A stretch of 64,000 nucleotides of DNA from Bradyrhizobium prioriisuperbiae (lineage in GTDB: Bacteria; Pseudomonadota; Alphaproteobacteria; Rhizobiales; Xanthobacteraceae): positions 8,978,501-9,042,500 of the forward strand of contig NZ_CP135921.1 in the NCBI RefSeq assembly GCF_032397745.1. The letters run 5' to 3'. Positions 52,454 to 64,000 of this stretch are shown here, piece by piece (within the stretch, counting starts at the first letter, position 1; the number at the start of each line of letters is the position of its first letter). The notes below the pieces were generated by a model that saw only the letters and a program-made list of their open reading frames with translations, was not told the origin of the DNA and searched no databases. The translations under genes were made by a program, and so were the position numbers.

Positions 52454-54040
52454 ATGCCAATCAACAGCATCTCTCCACACGACGACATCGTGATCGTCGG
52501 CGGCGGCCTTGCCGGACTGTTCTGCGCGCTGAAGCTCGCGCCCCGCCCGGTCACGGTGATCTCGGCCGCACCGCTTGGCCAGGGCGCTTCAACCGCCTGG
52601 GCACAGGGCGGCATTGCGGCTGCGGTCGCCGAGGGCGACAGCGCGGAGGCGCATGCCGCGGATACGATCGCGGTCGGCGGTGGGCTGGTCGACGAAGCCG
52701 TGGCGCTCGGCATCGCCCGCGAGGCACCGGCGCGCATCGACGATCTGCTGCGCTACGGCGTGCCGTTCGACCGCGATCTCGAAGGCAAGCTTGCGGTCGG
52801 GCGCGAGGCCGCGCACTCGGCGCGACGCATCGTGCATGTGCGCGGCGACATGGCGGGTGGCGCCATCATCGCGGCCCTGATCGCCGCGGTGCGCGCGACA
52901 CCATCGATCCGCGTGATCGAGGGTTATGTCGCCGAGGAGTTGCTCAGCGACGGCGAGACCGTCGCCGGGCTGCGTATCCGCAAGGCAGGCGACCAACATG
53001 CAAAACCGGTGACCATCACGGCTCGCGCGGTCGTACTCGCGACCGGCGGCATTGGCCATCTCTACGCTGTGACCACCAACCCGGCGGAAGCCAGCGGCCA
53101 GGGGCTCGCCATCGCGGCGCGGGCCGGCGCTGTCATCGCCGATCCCGAATTCGTGCAGTTTCATCCGACAGCCATCATGGCCGGCCGCGATCCGGCCCCG
53201 CTAGCCACCGAGGCGCTGCGCGGCGAAGGCGCCGCGCTGATCAACAGCCATGGCGAGCGCTTCATGGCGGCGCTGCATCCCCTCGCCGAGCTTGCCCCGC
53301 GCGACATCGTCGCTCGCGGCGTGTTCGCCGAGATCGCCGCCGGCCGCGGTGCGTTTCTCGACGCGCGCAGCGCGCTCGGTGCGCGCTTCGCTGACAAATT
53401 CCCGACCGTGTATGCGAGCTGCCTCAAGGGCGGCATCGACCCGGCCGATGCACCAATCCCGATCGCGCCGGCCGCGCACTATCACATGGGCGGGGTGGCG
53501 GTGGATGCGCGCGGGCGGACATCGCTGCGGGGCCTGTGGGCCGGCGGCGAGGTCTCCTGCACCGGCGCCCATGGCGCCAACCGGCTCGCCTCCAACTCGC
53601 TGCTGGAGGCGGTGGTCTATGCCGGCCGCATCGCCGAGGATATTTTGGGACAATCCCTGGCCACAGCGATCCATCACGTCTCCGACGTCGGCTCATTGAA
53701 TGGCGGTTTGGGCACCAACAACGAAAAGCGGCTGCGGCAGTTGATGACCGCGCAGGTCGGCGTGATCCGCGACAGCAACGGTCTCGCCGGTGCCGTACGC
53801 GAACTCGCTGATATCGAGGCCAATGCCACCACGGCATCGATGCGCAACATGGCCGTGACCGCGTTGCTGGTCGCGACCGCGGCCTGGGCGCGGCGCGAAA
53901 GCCGCGGCGCGCATGATCGCTCCGATTATCCGACCGAACTCGCAGACGCGCAGCGCACCACCATCACGCTGACATCAGCCCGCGCGATCGCCACTTCACT
54001 CGGCGCTGCGCGTGCCGAAAAAATTCCGCTGATGGCCTGA
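52454..54040 (+). CDS. nadB: L-aspartate oxidase
   Basis: A 528-residue flavoprotein that oxidises aspartate to iminoaspartate for NadA. It has the dinucleotide motif [55 protein letters not shown], the HPTAIMAG segment, [40 protein letters not shown] and [13 protein letters not shown]. The ATG at 52454 starts the homology; the upstream in-frame stretch is the repeat. Length is normal for NadB. Confidence 0.95.
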   Translation: MPINSISPHDDIVIVGGGLAGLFCALKLAPRPVTVISAAPLGQGASTAWAQGGIAAAVAEGDSAEAHAADTIAVGGGLVDEAVALGIAREAPARIDDLLRYGVPFDRDLEGKLAVGREAAHSARRIVHVRGDMAGGAIIAALIAAVRATPSIRVIEGYVAEELLSDGETVAGLRIRKAGDQHAKPVTITARAVVLATGGIGHLYAVTTNPAEASGQGLAIAARAGAVIADPEFVQFHPTAIMAGRDPAPLATEALRGEGAALINSHGERFMAALHPLAELAPRDIVARGVFAEIAAGRGAFLDARSALGARFADKFPTVYASCLKGGIDPADAPIPIAPAAHYHMGGVAVDARGRTSLRGLWAGGEVSCTGAHGANRLASNSLLEAVVYAGRIAEDILGQSLATAIHHVSDVGSLNGGLGTNNEKRLRQLMTAQVGVIRDSNGLAGAVRELADIEANATTASMRNMAVTALLVATAAWARRESRGAHDRSDYPTELADAQRTTITLTSARAIATSLGAARAEKIPLMA

Positions 54041-54082
54041 GCCATGAAGGTCAGTTCATTCTGCAAACCAGTGGAGAAACAG

Positions 54083-54205
54083 ATCCGTCACCCTGAGGTG
54101 CGAGCCCACGGCGAGCCTCGAAGGGCGACGGCCCCGCCGTCGACACGTTCGCCTGGGCCGTCCATCCTTCGAGGGCCGCTACGCGGCCACCTCAGGATGA
54201 CGGAT
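54083..54205. repeat. Composite palindromic repeat (nadB-nadC gap)
   Basis: Outer arms ATCCGTCACCCTGAGGTG and CACCTCAGGATGACGGAT pair with one mismatch. Inside lie further paired blocks (CCTCGAAGG / CCTTCGAGG and GACGGCCC / GGGCCGTC). It occupies the gap between nadB and nadC. Similar compound design is seen at 10057 and 58319. Confidence 0.85.
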
Positions 54206-54244
54206 TGATGTTCACGTGACTTCCATTTTTCAAGGACAAGAATC

Positions 54245-55123
54245 ATGACAACGCCTGCCACCCTGCTCCACCCCGACGCGTTCCTCTCGCCGTTGGCCAT
54301 CGACGAAGCGGTGCGCCGCGCCCTCGACGAAGACCTGGGACGCGCCGGCGACATCACCTCGATATCGACCATTCCCGAAGGCACCCAGGCCCATGCGATC
54401 CTGGTCGCGCGGCAGTCTGGCGTGATCGCGGGCCTGCCGTTGGCGGTGGCGGTGTTCCGGCAGCTGTCGCCCGACATCAACATCCAGGCCCATGTGCGCG
54501 ACGGCAAGGCGGTCGCCGCTGGGATGCACATGCTCGTGATCTCCGGGCCAGCGCGGGCGGTGCTCGCGGGCGAACGCACCGCGCTGAATTTCGTCGGGCG
54601 GCTGTCCGGCGTCGCAACCCTGACGGCGAACTACGTCCGCCACACTTTGACAACCAAGACGCGGATCTGCTGCATCCGCAAGACCACTCCTGGCCTGCGT
54701 GCGCTGGAGAAATACGCGGTGCGCTGCGGCGGCGGCTTCAACCATCGTTTCGGCCTCGACGACGCGGTGCTGATCAAGGACAACCACATCGCGGTGGCCG
54801 GCGGCATCAAGCCGGTACTCACCCGCGCCCGCGCCCACGTCGGACACATGGTCAAGGTCGAGATCGAGGTCGACACTCTGGCCCAGCTGCGCGAGGTGCT
54901 GGACACCGGCCTCGCCGACGTGGTGCTGCTCGACAATATGGACATCGCGACCCTGCGCGAGGCGGTCGGGATCGCCGGGGGACGCGTGGTGCTGGAAGCG
55001 TCCGGCGGCGTCACCGAGCAATCGATCGCCGATATCGCCCGCACCGGCGTCGATTACATTTCCAGCGGCGCATTGACCCATTCGGCGCCGAATTTCGACG
55101 TCGCGCTGGATATCGACGCCTGA
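54245..55123 (+). CDS. nadC: Nicotinate-nucleotide pyrophosphorylase (carboxylating)
   Basis: A 292-residue quinolinate phosphoribosyltransferase that makes nicotinate mononucleotide from quinolinate and PRPP. Motifs: [98 protein letters not shown] and [20 protein letters not shown]. All catalytic Arg and Lys landmarks are kept. It is the third of the nadA-nadB-nadC set. Confidence 0.95.
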   Translation: MTTPATLLHPDAFLSPLAIDEAVRRALDEDLGRAGDITSISTIPEGTQAHAILVARQSGVIAGLPLAVAVFRQLSPDINIQAHVRDGKAVAAGMHMLVISGPARAVLAGERTALNFVGRLSGVATLTANYVRHTLTTKTRICCIRKTTPGLRALEKYAVRCGGGFNHRFGLDDAVLIKDNHIAVAGGIKPVLTRARAHVGHMVKVEIEVDTLAQLREVLDTGLADVVLLDNMDIATLREAVGIAGGRVVLEASGGVTEQSIADIARTGVDYISSGALTHSAPNFDVALDIDA

Positions 55124-55264
55124 CTGCCCGGCGGGAGGCGCCGGCATTGAACCTGCATTCCGCTGGATGCGACTGACAATCGCAGCCTCGCAAATGTCCG
55201 GCACGCGCGTCATCGCGTGGGATGTTGCGTGCAGCACGCCCTGATCACCCTCCCCGAGGCCTCC

Positions 55265-56578
55265 ATGTATCTCGCGAAATTCTTCCATCGCCCGCCGGGC
55301 GACGACGACCGTGAATTGCTCCTGATCCCGGGCGGCGATCCGATGCTGATCGGCATCCATATGCGCGAGACCGGGGACGACTTCCTGCGCGACGAGTTCT
55401 CGAACATCCGTGACGCGGTCGCCGCATTCCACCGCCACACCGGCGATCTCGTCGCAGCCGGCTACATGGAAACCACCCACACCCGCTATACACTGCGCAA
55501 CCTGCTGCCCGATCCGCAGCCAAAACCGGAATGGCAAAAAGGCCTCGACGATCTGATGCTGGCGGCGCTCAGCGCTCCTCTAACCGAGCAGGCGCGGCTT
55601 CTGGCGTTGCTCGCAGACACACAGGCCGCACATGAGCCGCTCTATCTCTGGCTCGCGGCACACCACGGGATGGCCGGCGATGGCCAGCAGGACCGGACGC
55701 TGCGCTTCGCCGAACAGGCGCGCGACACGCTGGCATCACGCCGGGCCGGCAAGATACCGCACTACACCTGGTCCATCGCGGAGAGCGATCTCGAAGGCTG
55801 GATCTTCGAAGTGATCTCCGAGGGACATCTGTATGCGGACGACCCGGCGGCGGCGCTCGCCGCCATCGAACAGGCCTGGGAGGTCGCGCCGAACCAGCAA
55901 CGCGGCATCCAGCGCGCGACGATTTTGTGTGAGCATTTTCCGGACCGGCAAGACGAAGCCTTCGACCTCGCCTACAAATGGTCAAGCCATGGCGGCTACG
56001 AGGCGATCATGGCACGTCCGGCCTATGCGCAGTACGTCGCCCGTCGCAAGAGCAAACCGAAAGCCAACAAGGGCTGGCACTGGACAGCCAAGCAGCCCGT
56101 GAGCGAGGCAGAGGTGCGTGCGGCCGAAGCCCAGCTCGGCGCCGACCTGCCAATGGACTACCGCAATTTTCTGACCACGTTCGGCAAGGCCCAGCTGGCG
56201 ATCCGCCTGCCTGACGAGTCCAGCGATTTCTGTTTCTTCGGCGCCGCCGAACTTGCCCAGCAACGCCAGAACCTGTTCGATTTCATCGTGCGGACCGAGC
56301 CGGATCCGGCAAACGCCGCCGCCTATTTTCGCACGCAATATGGCGTCTCGCTGCGCGACCTGGTGCCGATCGCCGAGCCCGCGCAGGAAAGCCGTTGCCT
56401 GGTGATCCATCTCGGCAAGGGCGATCGTTTCGGCTGGTGCTTTCAATGGGACCATGACGGCGCATGGGAGCTCGAACAAGCCACTCCGAGTTTCGATGCG
56501 ACGTTGAAGGCGCTCACCGACGGCATCGCACGGCGCGACAAGGTCACCCTGGGTTTTCTCGGCGTCTATCTGGATTGA
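55265..56578 (+). CDS. SMI1/KNR4 (SUKH) domain protein with helical N-terminal region
   Basis: A 437-residue protein. Residues 1-90 form an unknown alpha/beta start (MYLAKFFHRPPGDDDRELLL). Residues ~90-270 are helical with TPR-like features (LAAIEQAWEVAPNQQRGIQR, LAYKWSSHGGYEAIM). Residues ~285-437 are a SUKH domain: VSEAEVRAAEAQLGADLPMD, YRNFLTTFGKAQLAIRL, then LEQATPSFDATLKALTDGIA. SUKH domains often act as immunity proteins against toxins, but also occur alone. No toxin gene is adjacent. Confidence 0.72.
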   Translation: MYLAKFFHRPPGDDDRELLLIPGGDPMLIGIHMRETGDDFLRDEFSNIRDAVAAFHRHTGDLVAAGYMETTHTRYTLRNLLPDPQPKPEWQKGLDDLMLAALSAPLTEQARLLALLADTQAAHEPLYLWLAAHHGMAGDGQQDRTLRFAEQARDTLASRRAGKIPHYTWSIAESDLEGWIFEVISEGHLYADDPAAALAAIEQAWEVAPNQQRGIQRATILCEHFPDRQDEAFDLAYKWSSHGGYEAIMARPAYAQYVARRKSKPKANKGWHWTAKQPVSEAEVRAAEAQLGADLPMDYRNFLTTFGKAQLAIRLPDESSDFCFFGAAELAQQRQNLFDFIVRTEPDPANAAAYFRTQYGVSLRDLVPIAEPAQESRCLVIHLGKGDRFGWCFQWDHDGAWELEQATPSFDATLKALTDGIARRDKVTLGFLGVYLD

Positions 56579-56583
56579 TGGTC

Positions 56584-56653
56584 GTAACCCGCACGAGCGC
56601 AGCGACATGCGGGATGCGGCAGACCCGGGTCTCGCTTCGCTCACCCGGGCTAC
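56584..56653. repeat. Palindromic intergenic repeat, family A, copy 7
   Basis: Ends GTAACCCGCACGAGCGC and CGCTCACCCGGGCTAC; the shortest and most diverged copy. It lies between the convergent SUKH and cell-wall hydrolase genes. Confidence 0.8.
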
Positions 56654-56678
56654 GCAACTGACGCAGCAGCAAGGCGCT

Positions 56679-58049
56679 TTACAGCTTCGCTGAAATCGCC
56701 GCGGTCTCACTCGGAGTGCCCCAGCTCGGCGCTTCGCGGCCGTCACCCCAGGCACGGGGACGATAGAAGGTGTGCACGCCGTATTTGTACATCTTCTTCA
56801 TCTCGTGCACCCAGGACGGGCGCACCCAGTAGGCATGATAGTGCGTGGACTTGGCGACTTCCGGCAGCCACAGCTGTCCGTCCAGGGTGGCCTTGGCGAT
56901 CTTCCTGGCGCGCTCCCACATCTCCGGCTCGCGCACCACGTCGGCAACATTGTCGCAGGCAAAGGTGAACTGGCAGGCCAGATGACGGTGCTTGTTCTGA
57001 TAGACCACGCCGCACACCGTGGTGGGATAGAAGCCGGAGAACACCCGGTTCATCACCACCTGCGCCACCGCAATCTGGCCGCGCACCGCTTCGCCACGCG
57101 CTTCGAAATACACAGCCTCGGCAAGACATTTTTCGGCCTTGGCGCGCGCCTTGTCGTTGAGACCGAGGCGCTCGGACGGCGTCTTCTGCCGCTTCGGCGC
57201 GGCAATCACGTGTCCCTTGTCGACGGAGGTCTCGCCGCCTTTGATGTCCGCGCCGGGCTTCACCGACGGCGGTGCATAGGCCTTCAGATCCGTATCCGCC
57301 GGTGCATGCGGCAGCACGATGACCGGCTCCTCGCCGGGCTGCCAGCGCTCGAGCGATCCGCTGGGAACGCCCATTGCGCCGTTGCCAAAAAACAGACTGG
57401 CGATCTTCACCGAAAAGCCTTCGGTCGCGCCCACCGGCTCCCCAGCGTTCGGCGCGGACGTCGCAGGAATTCCCTCGAGTGACAGCGAGGCGTCGTATTG
57501 CGGCAGCGGCGGCGCCTGCAGCGCGGCCTGCAGTTCCTCGTCGAGCGGCTCGGCCGCGGCGGGCGCTGAGTCCGCGGTCTTCGCGCCAAACACCGAGGCG
57601 TTGGAGGTCGCGGGATCTTCAGGCAGCCTCACAGCGTCGGCCGGCTCGTCCTGCGGCGGCGTCTGCAACGCCAGCCGATCGCTCTTCAGCGTGCGATCGA
57701 CCTTCGGGAAATCACCGGCCTGCAGCCGGCGCGGATCCTGCCCGAGCGGACCGCGCGTGATCGCGCCGGTGATGTCGCTGCTTTGGCTGTCGAGGCTGGC
57801 AAGACGATAGCTGGCGGAATGGGGAATCGAGGTTCCGATCGGCCGCGGCAGGCTGAAGGCGGCAACGCGGATGGTGGGGAAGGTGGTCGCGACATGGTGT
57901 TGCGACCGCTCCGCGACGCCGGGCTGGCGTGCGAGCAAGGCCGCAAGATCCTGGTAGCCAATCTCGCTCGGCAACAGAGCGAACAGGCTGAGACTGAGAC
58001 CGAAGGACACAAAGTGCGTGCCCTTCGGCCCGTTACGCAACACAGGCAT
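56679..58049 (-). CDS. SleB-type cell wall hydrolase, exported
   Basis: A 456-residue protein with an N-terminal hydrophobic segment (residues ~12-30, THFVSFGLSLSLFALLP). A long Pro/Ala/Asp-rich linker (about 250 residues) follows, then a C-terminal SleB/Hydrolase_2 domain: EKCLAEAVYFEARGEAVRGQ, IAVAQVVMNRVFSGFYPTTV, CGVVYQNKHRHLACQFTFAC. The catalytic Glu is in YFEARGE. It is predicted to cut peptidoglycan at the cell surface. Confidence 0.88.
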   Translation of the reverse strand: MPVLRNGPKGTHFVSFGLSLSLFALLPSEIGYQDLAALLARQPGVAERSQHHVATTFPTIRVAAFSLPRPIGTSIPHSASYRLASLDSQSSDITGAITRGPLGQDPRRLQAGDFPKVDRTLKSDRLALQTPPQDEPADAVRLPEDPATSNASVFGAKTADSAPAAAEPLDEELQAALQAPPLPQYDASLSLEGIPATSAPNAGEPVGATEGFSVKIASLFFGNGAMGVPSGSLERWQPGEEPVIVLPHAPADTDLKAYAPPSVKPGADIKGGETSVDKGHVIAAPKRQKTPSERLGLNDKARAKAEKCLAEAVYFEARGEAVRGQIAVAQVVMNRVFSGFYPTTVCGVVYQNKHRHLACQFTFACDNVADVVREPEMWERARKIAKATLDGQLWLPEVAKSTHYHAYWVRPSWVHEMKKMYKYGVHTFYRPRAWGDGREAPSWGTPSETAAISAKL

Positions 58050-58318
58050 TTGGTACGCTCACGCAACACTTACGCTGGCCGGCACGTACATCCGGTGCAA
58101 TTCGACCAAAATTTTTGGTACTGGATTAAAGTTGCGAGCCGGTTAATCGGCGATGCAGCGGCGCAACACGCAAGACTTGCAGCACAATAGACGCGCGCAT
58201 TCGAAAATGATGGTGAATCCCGCGTCGGCGAAATTGGTGAAGAGGGCGTCAACGAAGATGGTTGATGAAGTGTTGCGTGGCGCGTCCATCACACCTGTCG
58301 TTGCCGGGCTTGTCCTCA

Positions 58319-58408
58319 GCGACTTCGGCTTCGCCGAAGTCGCGGAAACAACCCCGCTTAGGGACGCAGTGCGCTCCTAAGCGGGATCACCGGGACGAGC
58401 CCGGTGAT
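58319..58408. repeat. Three consecutive hairpins in the 58.05-58.46 kb gap
   Basis: GCGACTTCGGC-ttc-GCCGAAGTCGC, CCGCTTAGG...CCTAAGCGG and ATCACCGGG-acgag-CCCGGTGAT follow each other. The gap from 58050 to 58456 holds no convincing gene; a short frame at 58153-58380 runs through the repeats and is judged spurious. Confidence 0.8.
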
Positions 58409-58456
58409 GACATTCTTTCTGTTGATACGCATCACTCCAAAAACGTTCAGCCGGCC

Positions 58457-58492
58457 AAAACAAAATCGCGCCGACCAAAGGCCGACGCGATT
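58457..58492 (-). terminator. Rho-independent terminator of ppdK
   Basis: On the reverse strand AATCGCGTCGGCC pairs with GGTCGGCGCGATT around TTT (13 bp, two G-U), followed by TTGTTTT. It lies about 30 bases after the ppdK stop. Confidence 0.85.
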
Positions 58493-58520
58493 CTGTTAGC
58501 TCCACATTGTCGAGCGAGGC

Positions 58521-61481
<2,961 letters not shown>

Positions 61482-61631
61482 GGTTTCCAAGCGTCAGCAG
61501 GAGGGAAAACAGCAGCGCCTTACAACACGGTTTTGCCTTGGCATGCAAGCCGTGCCGGCGCCATCAGGACGTCAGTATGGTCTGCTTTGAGACTTCAGTA
61601 TGGTCTGCGTTTTGACCGTTTTTTGCACTTT

Positions 61632-61787
61632 TTAGAGGTGAAGCGCGCGCAGAACGCCGAGACCGACCAATCCGATGAAGATCAGATAGATGGCAACGAT
61701 GAAATTGAGCAGCCGTGGCATCACCAGGATGAGGATGCCCGCAATCAGGGCGACGATGGCTGGAATATGAGCGCTGGTCAGGTGCAT
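61632..61787 (-). CDS. DUF3096-family small membrane protein, 51 aa
   Basis: A 51-residue reverse-strand frame, MHLTSAHIPAIVALIAGILI, continuing LVMPRLLNFIVAIYLIFIG and ending GVLRALHL. This is the compact two-helix DUF3096 pattern. GGAGATTCCA precedes the ATG. It is very short but its composition and motif leave little doubt. It lies 150 bases from the ppdK start; function unknown. Confidence 0.85.
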   Translation of the reverse strand: MHLTSAHIPAIVALIAGILILVMPRLLNFIVAIYLIFIGLVGLGVLRALHL

Positions 61788-62195
61788 TGGAATCTCCGGC
61801 GGGAATGATTGATGGCTGACGAATCGCGGCGGATGTTATCCGCCGCGCGAAGGCCGCTCCAGTGCTCGGGCTCTCAGATCGGCGAGTTCTCGGCATGGAC
61901 GGCGATCCCGGCACCGATGCAAATACCGACACCGGCACGCCAAAATCCGTTACGAATCCGACATACCGGTGTGACGATTTTGATGATGATTTTGCAGATG
62001 CCGTCATCGGCCCCCTGCTGCTGTCTGTAGCGGCAGGAACAGACGCGCACGACGCCATTTGGTTCCTGCTGCAAGAAAAAGACGCAATGAATTCACGGAA
62101 GCGTCAGGAACATCGATAGCTGCGCTGAATTGGTTGGGCTGTTCTCGGTACGCGTCGGTTGCGTCATCGTTGCGAAATCAGCTTGGAGACCAGAC
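61788..62195. other. Intergenic region, no convincing gene
   Basis: About 400 bases. A plus-strand frame (61862-62119, GTG start) would encode 85 residues with an acidic middle (RCDDFDDDFADAV), but it lacks a ribosome-binding site and family features. I leave it uncalled. Confidence 0.5.
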
Positions 62196-62561
62196 ATGCG
62201 TCATAAAATTCTCGTTCTTGCCGTGCTTACAGCTGCCGCACTGCCGATCAGTGCGCAAGCCCAGCAGCGCGTGATCGTCGAAGAGGGCACGACAACCGGC
62301 ATGGCCGGCGTGCCCGTCGGCGGCGGTATCATCACTGAAACGCAGCGGCCGCGCTTCCGGCAATATGTCGTCCAGGAACAGGTGCCGTCCTACACGGTCG
62401 ATGCACCGGTTGCGGTGGGCACCGTGCTGCCCGAGGCCGGCGTAACCTACTACGACGTGCCGCAGCAGTTCGGCTCGACGACATATCGCTACACGGTGGT
62501 CAATGATCGCAGCATCCTGGTCGATCCGCGAACGCGGCGCGTGATGCAGGTGATCGAGTGA
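62196..62561 (+). CDS. DUF1236-like exported protein
   Basis: A 121-residue protein with a signal peptide (MRHKILVLAVLTAAALPISAQA). The mature domain, rich in Val/Pro/Tyr, ends in the DUF1236-like pattern VPSYTVDAPVAVGTVLPEA, VTYYDVPQQFGSTTYRYTVV and NDRSILVDPRTRRVMQVIE. It is probably periplasmic; function unknown. GGAG lies 7 bases before the ATG. Confidence 0.82.
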   Translation: MRHKILVLAVLTAAALPISAQAQQRVIVEEGTTTGMAGVPVGGGIITETQRPRFRQYVVQEQVPSYTVDAPVAVGTVLPEAGVTYYDVPQQFGSTTYRYTVVNDRSILVDPRTRRVMQVIE

Positions 62562-62690
62562 TGTCATCGTGTAGCGTGATCGAAACGAACGCCGTCAGCG
62601 GACGTTAACGTCACCAGCGATGTGAGGTTGGCGTTCAGGATCAAGCGCGCGGTTGTCCCCCCGCCCGTCGCTTCCCTGTCGACGCCAGAG

Positions 62691-62729
62691 GTCCCGCCCC
62701 CTTCCCTCGGGGGCGGGACTTCCTCTTTT
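62691..62729 (+). terminator. Rho-independent terminator after the DUF1236-like gene
   Basis: GTCCCGCCCCC and GGGGGCGGGAC pair perfectly over 11 bp around TTCCCTC and run into TTCCTCTTTT. It lies 130 bases after the DUF1236-like stop. Confidence 0.8.
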
Positions 62730-62763
62730 CGGAGACGTTATTCCGTCGGCGTCAATTGCCTTG

Positions 62764-63855
62764 TCAATTTCCCTGCAGCATCGACAGGATCGACGACGTC
62801 GACTTGTAATTCTTCACCGCGAGTTCCTGGAACTGGGGCGTCCAGTTGGTGGCCAGCCGCTCTTCCGCACTCATGCCGGAATAACTCTTGAGGATGCCGA
62901 GGCTGAGCTGGCGCGGGTCACCCGAAGACTGGCTCTGCTTCAGCGCGTCGAGCACCGCGGCACGGGTGCGGGCGCTGAGTTCTCTTTTCGCTGCGAAGAT
63001 TTCCTCGCCGGAGAACTGGCCACCCTGATTGAGCGTGATCGCCGACAGCGAGCGGTTGTCGAGCGAGGCGAGATCGGCGAGCTGACCCATTTTGCGTTGC
63101 GGGTCGTAAACCAGTTCCTTGTGGTTCGCTGCGGCATCGCTTTTCTGCTTGTCCAGATACGCCCGCACGTCACTCGCGACACTGCCGAAATCCCTGACAG
63201 CCGCCGGTGTCTTGCCGGGCAGATCCGTGAGCAAGGGCGCAACCGGATCGCCGGCGATGCCGGCAGGACGCTTGGTCGAATCCTGCTGCGTGGCCTGATA
63301 TCCCTTGAGCACCGCGGCGCGCTGGGCCGCCCAGGTCGCGGTGGCTTTTTCCTCGGGACTCGCGGCGTCGAGATAATCCAGCGCGGTCTTGTAGCTGACG
63401 CCGTAGTCGCCGGTCAGGCGCGTGGTCGCAATGGACGGCGCCAGGGCCGCATCGAACCGCTTCTTCAATTCCGTGTTTGCGACCGCCTGCTCGTCCGGGG
63501 TGAACTTGCCGGCGCCGTTGGTCGCGATGGCAAACAGCGAACGGCGGTCCAGCGACGCCAGATCGATGGTCTGCTTGCCGTCAACGATCGGCGCCGTCAC
63601 CTTGGCCGCCGCATAGAGCTGGTCGAGGGTCTTGCGCGCGGCATCGGTGACGGTGGAGAAATCGGGCAGCGCGGCGGTGCTGGCAAGCTGCGCCCGCGCG
63701 GCATCCGACAAGGTGAGATTGGTGGCGGCATTGACATTGCCGATGCTGCCGTCGTCGGCGGCGAGCGTGGTCGCCAGCGACGGCATCGCTGCCGCCTTCG
63801 CATAAGCCGACCCGTACTGGGCGTAAGGATTATAGCCGGTGGAGACCGATGTCAT
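62764..63855 (-). CDS. Hypothetical protein with two tandem domain copies
   Basis: A 363-residue protein. After a low-complexity start (MTSVSTGYNPYAQYGSAYAK) two related units follow. Residues ~65-187 run DFSTV...DLASLDRRSLFAIATN...PEEKATATWAAQ. Residues ~222-352 run DFGSV...DLASLDNRSLSAITLN...AEERLATNWTPQ. This is an internal duplication of a ~125-residue domain I cannot name. No signal peptide or membrane segment is seen. The ATG at 63855 follows AAGGACC; a longer in-frame form reaches 63915. Confidence 0.75.
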   Translation of the reverse strand: MTSVSTGYNPYAQYGSAYAKAAAMPSLATTLAADDGSIGNVNAATNLTLSDAARAQLASTAALPDFSTVTDAARKTLDQLYAAAKVTAPIVDGKQTIDLASLDRRSLFAIATNGAGKFTPDEQAVANTELKKRFDAALAPSIATTRLTGDYGVSYKTALDYLDAASPEEKATATWAAQRAAVLKGYQATQQDSTKRPAGIAGDPVAPLLTDLPGKTPAAVRDFGSVASDVRAYLDKQKSDAAANHKELVYDPQRKMGQLADLASLDNRSLSAITLNQGGQFSGEEIFAAKRELSARTRAAVLDALKQSQSSGDPRQLSLGILKSYSGMSAEERLATNWTPQFQELAVKNYKSTSSILSMLQGN

Positions 63856-64000
63856 CGGCGGTCCTTGCATTTGCGCGAGGGACGCAGGGGGCGCGTCAGA
63901 CCAATGTCTTAACAAAGCGTTGATCCGCTGCGACCATCGCGGATCATGGTTAAGAATGTGTAAATGTTGCTGAATGTTGCCAGAATTTTTGGCGATCAGC

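Noticed and set aside
58153..58380. Short plus-strand frame between the hydrolase and ppdK
   Set aside because: It runs through the hairpin repeats and shows no protein-like features.
61862..62119. Possible 85-residue protein with an acidic middle
   Set aside because: No ribosome-binding site, GTG start, no family features; left as intergenic.

Overview
The window is a high-G+C alphaproteobacterial chromosome segment. It most likely comes from the Rhizobiales, in or near the Bradyrhizobium / Rhodopseudomonas / Afipia group. This rests on a TIGR02301-type exported protein, a NadQ-type NAD regulator beside nadABC, membrane-bound urate oxidase PuuD, pyruvate phosphate dikinase with a Lys/Ala/Pro-rich tail, a repeat of the kind common in Rhizobiales, and many GTG/TTG starts. 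No phage genes, transposases, conjugation genes or CRISPR arrays are visible, so this looks like core chromosome with one accessory-looking stretch.

Layout. 0-4 kb: the start of a hydantoinase/oxoprolinase gene running off the left edge, several small lineage-type proteins, a DapA-like lyase, a decayed PAS-GGDEF gene and tRNA-Pro(CGG). 4-13.2 kb: housekeeping genes, namely threonylcarbamoyl-AMP synthase, a GlcD-type FAD dehydrogenase, two Nudix hydrolases, an SRAP protein, a dihydroorotase-family enzyme, YgfZ and 3-methyladenine glycosylase I.

13.3-29.1 kb: a purine-to-ureide catabolic cluster. GuaD converts guanine to xanthine, XdhAB (with accessory XdhC) makes urate, PuuD makes 5-hydroxyisourate, a transthyretin-like hydrolase makes OHCU, and one fused protein carries both the OHCU decarboxylase and the allantoinase. 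An AllC-type amidohydrolase then attacks allantoate. A LysR regulator, a Tsx-like outer-membrane channel and an NCS2/AzgA-type purine permease complete the cluster. An aromatic-amino-acid-lyase gene sits in the allC-puuD operon without an obvious pathway role.

29.4-40.2 kb: an accessory-looking detoxification or sensing region. An ArsR regulator with a clear sigma70 promoter and palindromic operator heads an array of five SRPBCC proteins, two VOC proteins and a DoxX protein, followed by a Bcr/CflA-type efflux pump. Beyond it are a monooxygenase-fold protein under a SoxR/MerR-like palindrome, a Tat-type WbsX/GH99-like protein, and an HxlR regulator divergent from a GST - reductase - SnoaL operon.

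40.3-58 kb: an HD hydrolase, a cyclic-nucleotide-domain patatin, a dual-specificity phosphatase, NadQ, a large DUF2339 membrane protein, an AcuI-type reductase, an MFS transporter, nadA-nadB-nadC behind a palindromic candidate NadQ site, a SUKH-domain protein and a SleB-type cell-wall hydrolase. 58.5-64 kb: PpdK with its unusual tail, a 51-residue DUF3096 protein, a DUF1236-like exported protein and a protein built from two tandem copies of one domain.

Seven copies of one palindromic intergenic repeat (best copy with perfect 31-bp arms) are scattered through the window, together with three further composite repeats. Product names come from reading motifs in the translations; no database search was run.
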